A DNA stretch of 64,000 bases from assembly GCA_000151295.1 (NCBI GenBank), contig GG745346.1, forward strand, positions 786,064-850,063, written 5' to 3'. Within the stretch, counting starts at the first letter, position 1; each line of letters begins with the position of its first letter. The DNA comes from Allomyces macrogynus ATCC 38327 (Eukaryota; Blastocladiomycota; Blastocladiomycetes; Blastocladiales; Blastocladiaceae). Shown here in pieces: positions 35,780-46,562 of the stretch. The position numbers and the translations under genes were made by a program. The notes under the pieces are model-generated. The model worked only from the letters and a program-made list of their open reading frames with translations. It did no database searches and had not been told where the DNA came from.

Positions 35780-36620
35780 GCACTCGACGTGGACGCACTG
35801 CTCGAGCACGCGGCGAGACGGTCGGCCTAACGCGCCTTTCACGATCAGATGCGGCGGCACAAGGGCGGTTGTTGCCATGTCCGAACATGACTTGCGGGCA
35901 CTGTGTGCGGAGACGGTCGAGTCCGCCCAGGACATGTTCCAGGCGCGAGTCGCCCTCCTCGACAAGGGCTGTCCGCTGAGCCCGTTGCGGCTCGCGGCGA
36001 ACCAGACGCTCGTCGAGACCTTGGTCGTCAAGAAGTACGATGCGTTGCGGTCGATTTCGGCGCTGCGAGTCGCGGGCGCCAACGGAATGGACGAGCAGCT
36101 CGAGAGTTTGGCCCAGGAACCGGCGCGCGGAGCTGTCGCCGTCATAGTGCACGATGGCAAGGTCGATGTGGCTCGTCCACCAGCCTTTTCCGCGTCGATT
36201 GACCCTGTACGACCCGCGCTCGATTACGGCCTAGCCTCGCACAAGGAGTTCGGTGGCCACCCCGTCGCGCTCGATTCTGGCGACCAGTTGTCGCGAATGT
36301 CAGTGCTGAGACCCGATGTGGATGGTATGCTCGAAAGTGCTGCCAAGCGCTTGGTCAAGCGTACCATTTGCACCGTCATGTGGCGGCACGCACTCGACGC
36401 GGCGGCCGTTGCGGCCATGTCCGAGAAAGACCTACAGGCGTTGCGCAGAGACGACCGATCACGCCATGGAAGTATTCAAGGCGCGCGTCGCGTTCCTTGG
36501 CATCGGCGAAGCCCTTGATCTGCCGCGGCTCGCCGCCAACCAGACGCTCATCAAGAACAGGGTCCTTGCAAGGTAGGATGCGATGCGGTCTGATCCGGCG
36601 CTGCGTGCTGCGGCCGAGGT
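35780..36620 (+). repeat. internal protein-level duplication (two diverged copies)
   Basis: Copy A (about 35780-36070) reads DVDALLEHAARR...MSEHDLRALCAETVESAQ...LRLAANQTLVETLVVKKYDALRS. Copy B (about 36310-36620) reads DVDGMLESAAKR...MSEKDLQAL, a frame break, CAETTDHAMEVFKARVAF...PRLAANQTLIKNRVLAR, a stop, then DAMRS. Copy A also changes frame near 35820. The match over about 95 residues in the same order shows a tandem duplication followed by decay. Confidence 0.75.
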
Positions 36621-36837
36621 TTCCAGGATGAAGGGGCCACTGATCGACCAGACGCGATTGAACGTCGGCCGGTCGGCACGATCGACTGGACGCGCGTCGC
36701 CTCCACGGCCACTCACAAGAAGCTGCCACGGACGTCTTTCGCAAAAAGGGCGTGAAGATTTCCGCGCCGCCGCAGCTGACAGCGCCCGAGTGCGATGCTA
36801 TCAAGTCGCAATGCTGGATCTGGCGCTGCCGCGGTTC

Positions 36838-36883
36838 GACGAGCGCATGCACCGCACAATGACGAGCGCATGCACCGCACAAT
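36838..36883. repeat. perfect 23-bp tandem duplication that shifts frame
   Basis: The unit beginning GACGAGCGCATGCACCGCAC is present twice head to tail (36838-36860 and 36861-36883). DERMHRTM is readable in one frame before it and in another after it. Because 23 is not a multiple of three, the duplication itself accounts for this frame break. Confidence 0.9.
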
Positions 36884-38292
36884 GGTCCAAGCGACACTGC
36901 TCGTTCCCTCGACCGAGGACAAGTTCCGCGAGTACCGCAACATTGTCAAACGTGTGTTCGGCGCGAAAGTGCGTCGTGTGTTTGCCGCGCCGTCGTTGAT
37001 GGATCGGACCCGGCTGCGCACAATTCTCGTCCAGCTGTTGCAGATACGACTCGGGTCGTCGTCGACATGGGCGCCGACGTGGGCTCTGTCGTCGTTCTAC
37101 CGCACTCGAATTCGACGGGACCCAATGCTGTCACCGAACCCGCTGCCATTCACAGCGGCGTCGCAACCCCGGCCTTCGCGCGACATTGACGAGCGCGACC
37201 CGCACGGACCGCTTGTGCCTTTGGCCCCTCCCGTGGATCTGGGCACCTTGCCGCCATCCGCAGTGCCCGTCTCGCAGTCCGGGTCAAATTCGACACTTCC
37301 CCGGCAATTGCGCGAGTCCGTGTTCTCGGCGCCAGAATGTGCGTTTTGATTCTTTCATGTCCCGACAATCGCGTGTATGACGGTAACCCACAACACTCTT
37401 ACCTCAGCGCGTTCCAGTAACCCGGATGTGCCGTTGGACCGCGGCTCAATTTCAGCGGCGACACACCTGACCTCATCCAACGACGCGATTTCGGCGGCCG
37501 CCAACCCGACCATGACCAAGGGCGCGATTCCGACGGCGCCCGAGGGACCGTCATTGAGCTTGCTCAATGAGAAGCCGTGCGATCTCGCTCAGGAACCGGC
37601 TGCGGCTGCCGGCGCTCCGGTTCAGTCAAGTTCGCAACTTCCTGGCGCCGTCGTCGTCGCTACAGACCAGACAGGCGTGCGCGCCGCTGCTGCCGAACCG
37701 ATCGTGTTGGGTCAGGCCGTACGCCGAGCTGCTCGCATTGCCGAGTGTAAGGCTGCGAAAGCTGCGCTCCCAGCCGCGCACGACTCTGCCGAACTCGTCA
37801 AGGCCGAACACGAACCCGAAACCGAAGCTGAACGCGCACCCGAAACCGTGGCCTAACGCGACGCCAGACTCAAGACCGAACGCTAAGCACGCAAGGCCGC
37901 GTCCGCTGCTCACAATGCGCCGCGCGCGACGCGGCCGCTGCTGCCGATGCAGCCATGACCGCGGTCTCCGACGCTGCTCAAGAGCCGACGATCGCGGAAC
38001 GTGACATGACGGGACCGCAAGTGGACTTGTTCAGCAACGGCTGGACCGCCGTTCTCACGCCGCTCCTAAGTGCCCTGCCGCTCGAGGCGTCGAGGATGGC
38101 GGCACCGACCGACCCAAAATTCCCGTTCATGAGCGTCTTGCGCGAGCCGAGCGAGTTTTGGTACGAGTTCATGCCGAGCAACGTACATGTCGGCGCCAAC
38201 GACTTGATTCCGAGCGATAATGATACTTCATTTGGTGGCCAAGGTCCGCCAACAGGGTCGTTAAGCCCGCTGCGATCTTCGAGTGGGTACAC

Positions 38293-39845
38293 ATGGTCCT
38301 GCGCGCAAGCCCCAATTTGACCGACGCCGATTGGGCCCAGCTGCGGGCGGTGCCGAATGAGATGCTCGCCAAGGTTAACTCGATCATTTTCAAGGTACGC
38401 ATTTTCTTTCTTCGAGATGCAGGGCGCTGGGCCTTGGAGCAGACTCGGCATTCGACTTGCTCTCACCACCGCCACCGCGGCCTGGTTGCATTTGTAGCAC
38501 CGCAACGGACTAGACGTCTACAAGACTCACATTTGATCATGTTGCGATCATGGTCATTTCCAAGCGCGAGCTCCTGCGCCCGGGTCGGCATTAGCTTCGT
38601 ACCAACGCGCTCGAGTTCAAGTACGCGCGCGGGCTGGCCGCCGACATCACGGACATTTACTTGGCGCTCGGCGGGACGCACCAGGACAATCTACGACGTA
38701 TTGTCGTGCAAATGTTGGTTCTCGGTGGCCACGCGCGCAAGGCGGCCAAAGTGCTCGACGGTGACCATGCGACGATGCGCAAACTCATTCCTTGGCTCCT
38801 GACCATCAACCAAGTGGATCCCGTCGTGTGGTCCAACGTATATCTGACCCTGCCCCAGGAGCCGACGCGGAAGCCGATCAGGTCACTGGCTGCAGCGCAA
38901 ATGGCCACGGTGCTCGCGCGCACGGGCATGCCCAAGCTCACCATCGAGGTGTATGAAAAGTACGGTGCGGTGGGCTAGAAGCGCGTCGAGTTGACGATTC
39001 ACATGGCCAACGCCATCATGACGTCGCTGTCCTACCTCGCGCGCGAGAATCGCAGCATGCTGCTCGAGATGGTGCGGTGGTACCACGACGTGCGCGTCTT
39101 CTTGTTGTTTACTGCTTGTCCCAGGATTTGTTGCGTCATAAGCTTGGTTTCTCACCGTATTTCTCGTTCGTGCTCGCAGATTGTGCAGAACCACCGACTC
39201 CGGCCCAACTGGTTCATGTTCAACACGCTCATTTTCGCGCACCTCGCTACCGAGGACGCGCGTGGGGCGCTGCACGTTTTCTACGAGCGGCACCGCACAC
39301 ACGTCGGCCCAATCGACTTTGACAGTGCGGCGGCCGCTCTACCAACGAATGGGGACGCGCCGACTGGCGCCGCCGCGACCGCCGAACTCGACAAGATGCC
39401 GTCGTACACGTCGACGGCGGCGTGGCTGTGGCGGCCGTCGGCCACGGCTCTCGATTACGTGCGCAAGGACAGGGTGGCGGGTGCGGTCCTGCGCGCCGTG
39501 GCGACGCGAGCGACGCTCGAGCAGACGCTGCAGCTCTACCAGATGCTGCGCACGCACGGGTACGACGTCGACGAGCACATGGTCGAGGCGGTCGCCGACG
39601 TGTACGTGCATGACCGCCACCTGCAGACGCGCGTCGTCGAGGGCACGTCCATGTTCACCGACGTGATGTTTGCGAATCTGCTCTTGATCATGGTCGTGAT
39701 AGGCAGGTCGGTTCTCAAGGACTGGGGCGAGACGGAACCGCAGGTGCCGACGTCGACACGGTTGCCGATGCAATCGTTGCGTAGGACGCGGCTGTCACTG
39801 CTGCTGCTGAATCCGCGCACGATCTGTAATGTTTGTGCGCAGTAA
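38293..39845 (+). pseudogene. PPR-like helical-repeat protein, probably decayed
   Basis: Readable segments in order: NLTDADWAQLRAVPNEMLAKV (38320-38395), a possible intron from 38396, GLAADITDIYLALGGTHQDN...MLVLGGHARKAAKVLDGDHA (38640-38970), then a TAG at 38976-38978 and ELTIHMANAIMTSLSYLARE...MVRWYHD. A candidate 78-bp intron follows at about 39100. The last part is RLRPNWFMFNTLIFAHLATED...LEQTLQLYQMLRTHGYDVDEH, ending by 39845. The alternating helices and phrases such as PNWFMFNTLIFAH and TLQLYQMLRTHGYDVD are PPR-like, suggesting organelle RNA binding. Frame breaks at ~38500-38610 and the TAG argue for a pseudogene, though the 3' part from 38991 could still be expressed. Confidence 0.5.
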
Positions 39846-40636
39846 AGTTTGAGCGGGGATTTGTGGCTCGGTCTATTGTTGTGCAAGTGTATGGATTTTG
39901 ATTGTGGTTTTCTTGATGGGTTGCTTTTGTTGCTTTCAATCCGAAAGGGTGTGATTGTGACTGGCGTGAGAAGAAGCAGAAGGTCAGATGTGCGCTTTGT
40001 CTTTTGATGCGCTGGACATCCATCCTCTTCGGCACCGTGCTCATAATGTTGAATGATCGATCATGTGTGGACACATCCCAACTGCCCACACCAAATGTGA
40101 CCCCGAGCACGACGTGCGCGCCGCCCTGCCTTCTGCTGCCGCTGCAGCCTGCACGCACGCCACCAGCACTCACTCGTCGATGATGTTTTGAGCAAAATGC
40201 GCTGCTCATGTCCAAGGTCAGAGTTGATCAGCCAAAGCTACCAAGTTGGATCGCCGCGCAGCAACCGCAGCAACCACTCTCACTGCGCGGCACGCTGTCG
40301 ACGGCGGGCAACATATGGAGCGACCATGGTGGACCCAAGATGGCATTATATTTACGCCGTGCCGCGTATTTCATGACTTTGACGCCACGTAGTTGATGGT
40401 TCCGCGTGTCCCTTTGCATCCCGACCCGACCGTCCGCCATCGGCTAGACAGTTTCTGCTGCTGACGTTTACGCGACGTTGACGTTGCTTCCCGGCCGCGC
40501 GCCGACGTGGGCGACGACGTCGGAGTGCCTGCAATCCGTTGCTGCGCTGCGCGCGACCTTTGGCGAGACTCATTGTGCTGCGCGGCCACACTGCGCCTCT
40601 TCATGGCGGCTGCCGCGCCAACGCCGACGCGCAACC
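39846..40636. other. intergenic interval
   Basis: 790 bp, AT-richer at its left end (39846-40080). It contains the upstream region of the next gene. Nothing specific is recognised. Confidence 0.45.
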
Positions 40637-42287
40637 ATGGACGCTCTCGCCCTCGACCGCCTCCGCGCCTCGGCCACCTCTCTCGCGACTGCGCAGGCAA
40701 CCGAAACTTCTCACGCTGCTGCAAGCTGTGCCGCGCCGACGGCGGAAGGAGCACCAGAACCAGCCGCAACACCAGAAGTACCGGCAGTAGCACCGTTGGC
40801 GGCGGCACCAGCAACTGCGGAAGGATTAGCAACTGTCGACGAATCTGCAGCCTCGTCCTCACCCTCGACGTACTTGAACTACGCGCTCGACGGTCCACCT
40901 CTCGCTCCTGCGTCTGGCCCGCTGATTACGTCTCTTGACGCCCCACCGGCCATCGATCGCGAGGACGCCAACGACGCGCCTGTCTCGCCGTCGGCCATCA
41001 GCGTCCGCATCGCGCCGACGACCAAGACCCGTGGCCGTTTACCGCACCTGCGCAGCAAGCTCAGCTGGAGCTTTTCCTCGTCGAGTCTTCGTAGCTACCC
41101 GTCCTCCATTGCTCGCCTGTGCGCACGCGGCACAAAGTACTTGTGGTCGTCACGAACGAACACATCTCCGCCGCGTACTCCGACTGCGCCCACGGACACG
41201 GTGCCCGTGCCGATTCTCAAGGAGGCGCAGTCGATTGCCGGCCACGCCGAGAGCGATCCCAGAGCACTGCCGCTTTCGCCACAGCCGCCAGCTGCATCTG
41301 CGCAGGAGGTCGACGCCGGGCCGAGCGCGCCGACCACGACCACGAACGAACCGCCGCTTCCTCCCCGCCCGACGAGTCCAGGCACCATGGAGGCGCTGCG
41401 CTTGACACTTGCGCCGTTGCGCACGATGATGGGTCGCGGGAACGTAGGCAGCGGGTCCGACTCGGACCCGAACAGTCCGGCATCGCCCACGACCACGTCA
41501 CCGACGCGCCGCGGCGGTGGGAAGCGCCCGCGCGTGCGGTTCTCGAAGAAGGTGCAGGTGTCGTACACCTACTCGCCGGGCGACTATGTACGCTTCGTTC
41601 TTCTGGTCATTCCCCCTCTTTTCATGATGGATGACCATGATTTCCGTTCAGGACCGCAACGCCGTCGACCCGCCGCCCATGACGCCCGAGGACTACCACC
41701 AGTACCAGATCCTGGCGCTCGAGATGCACCAGAAAATCAAGTACGAGCTGGCGCTGCAGGCGCAGGGCAATTGGGACCCGTCGTCGGTCTTGCCCGGCAT
41801 GATGCCGCCCGTCGTTCCGGCGCAGCTGAAGATCCCAGTCGTTGCGTCGACGCTCGAGCGGCGCAAGCAAGTCAAGCCCGTGTTTGCCAAGGGCACCAAA
41901 GTGGTCGTCGCAAAGCCGCGCACGCAGTCGCTGCAGTACTCGCTGTCGCGCGACGCGACAGCGCTCGACGAGGAAGTCGAGGACACGGACGACGAAGATG
42001 ACCGTACCGAGGAGGATGAGATGGCCGTTGAGGACGAGTCGGCGCGGCCCAGGGTTCCAGCGCCGATGGCGGTCCCAGCACTACCACCACCACCACCTGC
42101 GGTGTCAGCGGTGCCGGCCATTCCCGCACGGCCGGAGCGGCCAGACGACGACCTCGTGTCCATGCTCGAGGCGATGGCCGCGTACGCCGATATCCCGGAC
42201 CCGAACGAGGACCAGGACCCCTACCTCGCGCCGCCGCCGCCGCGGCGCAGTAGTATGTGGCGATCGGCAATCCCGGCATCGTCATGA
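40637..42287 (+). CDS. unknown protein with RVxF-type motif and acidic tail
   Basis: Exons 40637-41587 and 41652-42287, one 64-bp GT-AG intron in phase 0; 528 residues. The start MDALALDRL is the first plausible ATG. The first ~300 residues are Ala/Pro/Ser-rich and probably disordered. At the exon junction comes a conserved-looking block RVRFSKKVQVSYTYSPGDYD, then a helical segment (EDYHQYQILALEMHQKIKYE) and an acidic stretch (EEVEDTDDEDDRTEEDE). RVRF fits the [RK]-V-x-F docking motif for protein phosphatase 1, and similar F(S/T)xxDYDR blocks occur in fungal proteins. A PP1-regulator role is inference. No enzymatic domain is seen. Confidence 0.7.
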
Positions 42288-42904
42288 GCCCACCCGCTCG
42301 CGCGGCGCTCCGCAGGCGGGGCCCCGGCGCTGATGTTGGCAGTTTGGGCCCGTCGCTGCATTATGCCCTGCTGGTTCGGGCAGAAGACTCGCGCGGTCCG
42401 GCGGTCCCCGTCGTTGTGCATATTTCTCCTCACCTGGTTCGTGGTCTACCGACTGGCATCATGGGCGCGTTTTCTGGTTCTTGTGCGGGCGATGTGGTTT
42501 CTTGTGGGGCGTGCACGTTTGCTGCCCGTCTTGTCGACCGACCTACACGCCGCTCAGCGATTTTGGCAATTGGGAATCCGTTTTAAGATGGGAAGCGTCT
42601 TCTTTTTCATCCTGCTTTGTGATCTGGTCCCTGGTTGGTCACTTCAATCTTGTGGTGGACAACAAAGTCGCTCCATTCCCCCAGCCGTAGAGAAACCATG
42701 CACGAACGGCGACTGGCGCGACGGACAACGATTAGAGCCCAAGCGAAGCCGCCGGAAGGTGCCCAACGCTCTCAAATCAAGTGAAATGAAGCTGTGCATA
42801 CACATGTCGATTGCTACCGAGAGTCTGCGGCCAAGGCGAAACGGCCGGCCGACGATCAACGAAAAAGAAGCCCACAGCACAAATACGGATTCACGCAAAT
42901 GTCC
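42288..42904. other. intergenic interval between convergent genes
   Basis: 617 bp holding the 3' regions of the plus-strand unknown gene and of adenylosuccinate lyase. No gene is recognised. Confidence 0.5.
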
Positions 42905-44476
42905 TTAGACGGTGATCGAGCCCGTGTCGCCCGAGTCGTTGTCGACAATGGCCTGATAGGGCTTGAGCGTGTCCTTGACCATGCCGACAAACGAGTCGAC
43001 CTGCTGCGGCGCGCGGCCGACAAACGTCGACGGCTCGAGGAGGGCATCGAGATCGTTCCAAATGGGCTTGAAGTACTCAGTCTTCTTGATGCGGTCAATC
43101 AGGTCGTTCTGCAGCCCCATCTGCTTGACCTGCGCAGCCGCCTGGTGCGAGAGCACGCGAATCTGCTCGTGGCACTCCTGGCGGTCGCCGCCCTTCTTGA
43201 CCATGGCCATGATAATGTTTTCCGTGGCCATGAACGGCAGTTCCGACTGGACGCGCGCGCGGATCACCTGCGGGTAGACGACGAGCCCGGCCGAAATATT
43301 GAGCAGCAGCGACAGGACAATGTCGGCGGTCAGGAAGGCCTCGGGCAACGCGATACGGCGGTTGGCCGAGTCGTCGAGCGTGCGCTCGAGCCACTGGACG
43401 GCGGCCGTGTGCGCGCCGTTGGCAGCGAGCGTCATCAGGTGGCGCGAAAGCGCGCAGACGCGCTCGCACCGCATCGGGTTGCGCTTGTAGGCCATGGCCG
43501 ACGACCCAATCTGGTCCTTCTCAAATGGCTCCTCGATTTCCTTGAGGTTGGCGAGCAGACGCAGGTCGGTGGCGAGGCGGTGCGCGGTCGCGCCGAGCGA
43601 GGCCAGCGAGTTGAGCACGTCGTAGTCGACCTTGCGCGGGTAAGTCTGGCCCGTGACCGAGTAGGTCGCGTCAAAGCCCGAGAGCTCCGTGACGAGCTTG
43701 TCGAGCGCCTCGACCTTGCCGTGGTCGCCGTTGAAGAGCGTCAGGAACGAGGCCTGCGTGCCGGTCGTGCCCTTGACGCCGCGGAACCGCAGGTCGTCGC
43801 GCGCGCGCTGCAGGTTGCGCAGGTCCATGAGCAGGTCCTGCAGCCACAGCGTGCACCGCTTGCCAACGGTCGTGAGCTGCGCCGGCTGGAAGTGCGTGAA
43901 CCCGAGCGTCGGCAGGTCACGGAACTTTTGCGCAAACGCCGTGAACCGCGAGATGACGATCACGAGCTTCGGGATCAGAATGTCGAACCCGTCGCGCAGC
44001 GCAATCAGGTCGGCATTGTCGGTCACGTAGCACGAAGTCGCGCCAAGGTGGATAATGGCCGCGGCCTTGGGCGCGGCAACACCAAACGTGTGCACGTGCG
44101 CCATGACGTCGTGGCGACGACGGCGCTCCTCGGCGGCCGCGAGTTCAAAGTCGATGTTGCTCTGGTGCAAAGTACGTGAAGTATAGTCAGTTTTCGCTGC
44201 GCTGAGCAACCGACCACCAACCAACAACCACCAACCACCAACGCAAAAAAAGACGCGCCAAATACGCACCAGGTTGGCCTCCATCTCGGCAAGCGCCTCG
44301 TTGGTCACCTCGGTGAGCCCAAGCTTCTGTTCGGCCTTGGCGAGGTTGAGCCAGAGCTTGCGCCACGTCGAGAACTTCTTGTTGTCAGAGAAGTTGTAGG
44401 CCATTTCCTTGCTCGCATAGCGCGACGTCAGCGGCGACTGGTAGCGGTCGCGCGAATCTAACGTTGGAGATTCCAT
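42905..44476 (-). CDS. ADE13: adenylosuccinate lyase
   Basis: Catalyses two steps of purine synthesis: SAICAR to AICAR plus fumarate, and adenylosuccinate to AMP plus fumarate. Exons 44476-44270 and 44161-42905, one 108-bp GT-AG intron in phase 0; 487 residues (human 484, yeast 482). Motifs: SRYASKEM near the amino end, [16 protein letters not shown] [13 protein letters not shown], the substrate-binding [23 protein letters not shown], and the fumarase/aspartase superfamily signature [11 protein letters not shown]. Full-length and apparently intact. An alternative upstream first exon encoding polyglutamine is described separately, and either could be the real start. Confidence 0.93.
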   Translation of the reverse strand: MESPTLDSRDRYQSPLTSRYASKEMAYNFSDNKKFSTWRKLWLNLAKAEQKLGLTEVTNEALAEMEANLVRIWRVFFCVGGWWLLVGGRLLSAAKTDYTSRTLHQSNIDFELAAAEERRRRHDVMAHVHTFGVAAPKAAAIIHLGATSCYVTDNADLIALRDGFDILIPKLVIVISRFTAFAQKFRDLPTLGFTHFQPAQLTTVGKRCTLWLQDLLMDLRNLQRARDDLRFRGVKGTTGTQASFLTLFNGDHGKVEALDKLVTELSGFDATYSVTGQTYPRKVDYDVLNSLASLGATAHRLATDLRLLANLKEIEEPFEKDQIGSSAMAYKRNPMRCERVCALSRHLMTLAANGAHTAAVQWLERTLDDSANRRIALPEAFLTADIVLSLLLNISAGLVVYPQVIRARVQSELPFMATENIIMAMVKKGGDRQECHEQIRVLSHQAAAQVKQMGLQNDLIDRIKKTEYFKPIWNDLDALLEPSTFVGRAPQQVDSFVGMVKDTLKPYQAIVDNDSGDTGSITV

Positions 44477-44588
44477 TTTTACGCGTGATCAGCATTCAGG
44501 GTCGCGGAAATCTCGCCGAATTTGGGGGCGCGACGCGTGCAATCGCGCCTGCTGGCACCGCGGCCGCGGAGAAGACAGGCGCAAGCTA

Positions 44589-44589
<1 letters not shown>

Positions 44590-44633
<44 letters not shown>

Positions 44634-44653
44634 GCCGGCTGCTGGGACGACAT
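44590..44653 (-). other. ADE13: possible alternative first exon of ADE13 (polyQ)
   Basis: ATG at 44653 begins MSSQQPA followed by 14 Gln and then a GT donor at 44589. The AG at 44459-44458 lies inside the presumed first exon. Joining the two (132-bp intron) recreates the same Asp codon and frame as the unspliced start, giving MSSQQPAQ(n)[10 protein letters not shown]. The fit in phase is exact, but transcript evidence is needed. Confidence 0.5.
44591..44632. repeat. CTG/CAG trinucleotide repeat, 13 units plus CAA
   Basis: Pure (CTG) on the plus strand, equal to (CAG)13-CAA on the minus strand, coding for 14 Gln in the possible alternative ADE13 exon. Confidence 0.95.
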
Positions 44654-46562
44654 GGTGGCGGGTTTGTGAACGAGAAGTTGCTGAGGCTGTCGGCTCTCGG
44701 TCCAAGCGAAGAGGGAGAAAGAAGAGATCAGCGCGCAACATGAGCCAACGTCAATCTGAATGCCGGGCAGAGTCGGGTCCTTGACCCTCGCGGGACACTG
44801 AAATGCGTTCCCGAAACAACCCGATGGAAAGGCAGCAGACGCCTCGGTTCGCGAACCAGCAGACGTTTCTTCAGCGTCCCACGTGAGTGGCGCAGATTGC
44901 CTTTTGGATGGCTCAGCAGCGCTTGTGCCGACTTTGGCACGCAGCCTGGCTTTCTGCATACCGACGCCAGTGGACGCCAGCGGACGCCAGCACTTCGAGG
45001 AAAAACTGTTTCGCCACTGGTTCCAGCGCGCATTTTCGCCCCACACTACTTGCAACTGGCCGCACTTTCTTCACAGCAACCGCGGTGATCAGCAGAAGGA
45101 CGACCGCTCGCGATGGAGGCTCGTCGGCCTGCCGTTGGGCCAAGAAGCTGGTCAGTGTTCGTTGCTCGACCAGCCAACAATCCGGATCCTCACGCTGTCG
45201 GAGAAGTACGGCAGAGGATTCGAGGACACGCGCACACTCACGCGCGCGCGATGCATGCACAGCGCTGCTGAACGGTTGGCTGGTGGCAGTGGCCAAAATG
45301 GTGGAAATGCGGCGCTTCTTCTTCTCGAGTGTGGGCGAGAAAATGGAGAAATTTCATCGTTGCCCACGAAGCCGACGCGCGATCTTGTCGCCTGTGCCAC
45401 GTCGCACCAACCTCGGACACGAATTAGGAACAGTCTAACAGACCACGTTTCGCCGAAAACATCGAGATTTCCGCCAAACGGACCCAGAAGAACACGGCTC
45501 GAAGCGCGTTCAACATGCTTTGGTGTGCCAGCAGGGCCAGCGGGCAAGTGGACGACCGTTGATCGAACCATCAGCGCGCGAGACAGCATCCATCAACCCC
45601 GCATCAAACCGTGCCCAGGGATGAGCTCAGGGGCCGCAACTCAAGGTTGTTGCGACTCTAATGTTCGCGGAACAGGCCGGTCGGACTCGACGATGGATGG
45701 TTGTCAGGCGTTGCGTGCTTGCGCGTTCCGGTTGCTGGAACAAGAGTCGGACCTCTTGATGCAGGTGGTGAAATTGGGCCAAGGCCCGACGACGAACAAA
45801 GACGTGTCATGAGACAATTGTCACGGCTTCACTGCTCGACCTCATGACCAGAGAACAGGGTCCTCGCCACCGGGAAAACCGCTGGCGTGGGTCGTGTCGA
45901 AGCGCCTCCGGCGAAGCGCAACCCGCACGCTCCAGGCGCTCTAAGGCTTGAAGGAGGCGCCGCCCCATCGATGCTCTGCATGGAATGCCAAAATTACCAC
46001 CAATGCCGCGCCTTTCTGATCATCAGCAGACCGACGCTCAGTGGTTTGCATAAGCCAGACGATTACCGTATGCGGCAACGCACGACGCCCACTGGCGCCT
46101 CCCAGATGGTTGACCTATACGGAAGTTTGGACGCCGACGATGGGGCGCACGTGCTTCTCCCCTCGCCCGCTTCAGGTCGCTTGGATGACGCTGACCCGGC
46201 TGGCCGGCCGGCCGGACGCGAACGCTCCTCCTATGCCCGGCCCAAGCCAATTCGGCGTCATGGGGCAGGACTCGTGTTCCTCGCCATTGAGATAGCGTGC
46301 GCCCGCTCCCCCGCTGCGATGGGTACAAAAGACGCGCAACCCCCCGCTCTGCTCGGGTCTTCCGTCCTCGTCGTCGTCGATTCTCGCTCATCGTCCTCCG
46401 CTCGGTCACGGTCACCGCCCAGTGTCGCCCGATCGACGCTTGACGCTCGACGCTCGACACTCTCCACCCACGTCTCACGCGTGGATCTAGAGCCAACCGC
46501 CAGTTCCACTCGAGCAACACGCGCATTTCGCACCTGCCATCGGCCATCGCAAGCTCGTCGCC
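44654..46562. other. 1.9-kb intergenic interval, no supported gene
   Basis: A 309-codon frame (44883-45812, plus) and opposing frames on the minus strand are open, but they show no motifs and no splice structure. The interval should contain the promoters of ADE13 and the amino acid transporter. Short CGACGCT-type repeats occur near 46435-46465. Confidence 0.45.

Larger units (their letters stand above)
35198..38320 (+). pseudogene. degenerate helical-repeat (PPR-like?) locus, 5' part
   Basis: Fragments in changing frames suggest one decayed gene. It begins with a mitochondrial-presequence-like stretch (MISPLAIFRQQ...LSRAQFSTTN, 35198). Next comes REPVVPLRHFHVAAALANRL, then a segment MSEHDLRALCAETVESAQDM that recurs in damaged form about 540 bp later. 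Further pieces are LVPSTEDKFREYRNIVKRV and FPFMSVLREPSEFWYEFMP. Several frame breaks and an in-frame stop are visible (near 35507, 35820, 36440, 36575 and 36861), and no set of GT-AG introns repairs them. The fragments look alpha-helical and may belong with the PPR-like sequence downstream. The family is a guess. Sequencing or assembly error is the alternative explanation. Confidence 0.5.

Noticed and set aside
36200..37900. Possible intact genes such as the 159-codon frame at 37377-37856
   Set aside because: Ala/Pro/Thr-rich and without motif. It lies inside the decayed locus and is best read as part of it or as chance.
42794..44179. 461-codon open frame on the plus strand
   Set aside because: It mirrors adenylosuccinate lyase in antisense. 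The lyase frame carries all family motifs and this one none.
44883..45812. 309-codon frame on the plus strand
   Set aside because: Composition is not protein-like, no motif or membrane segment is seen, and other frames over the same stretch are also open. Kept only as an intergenic interval.
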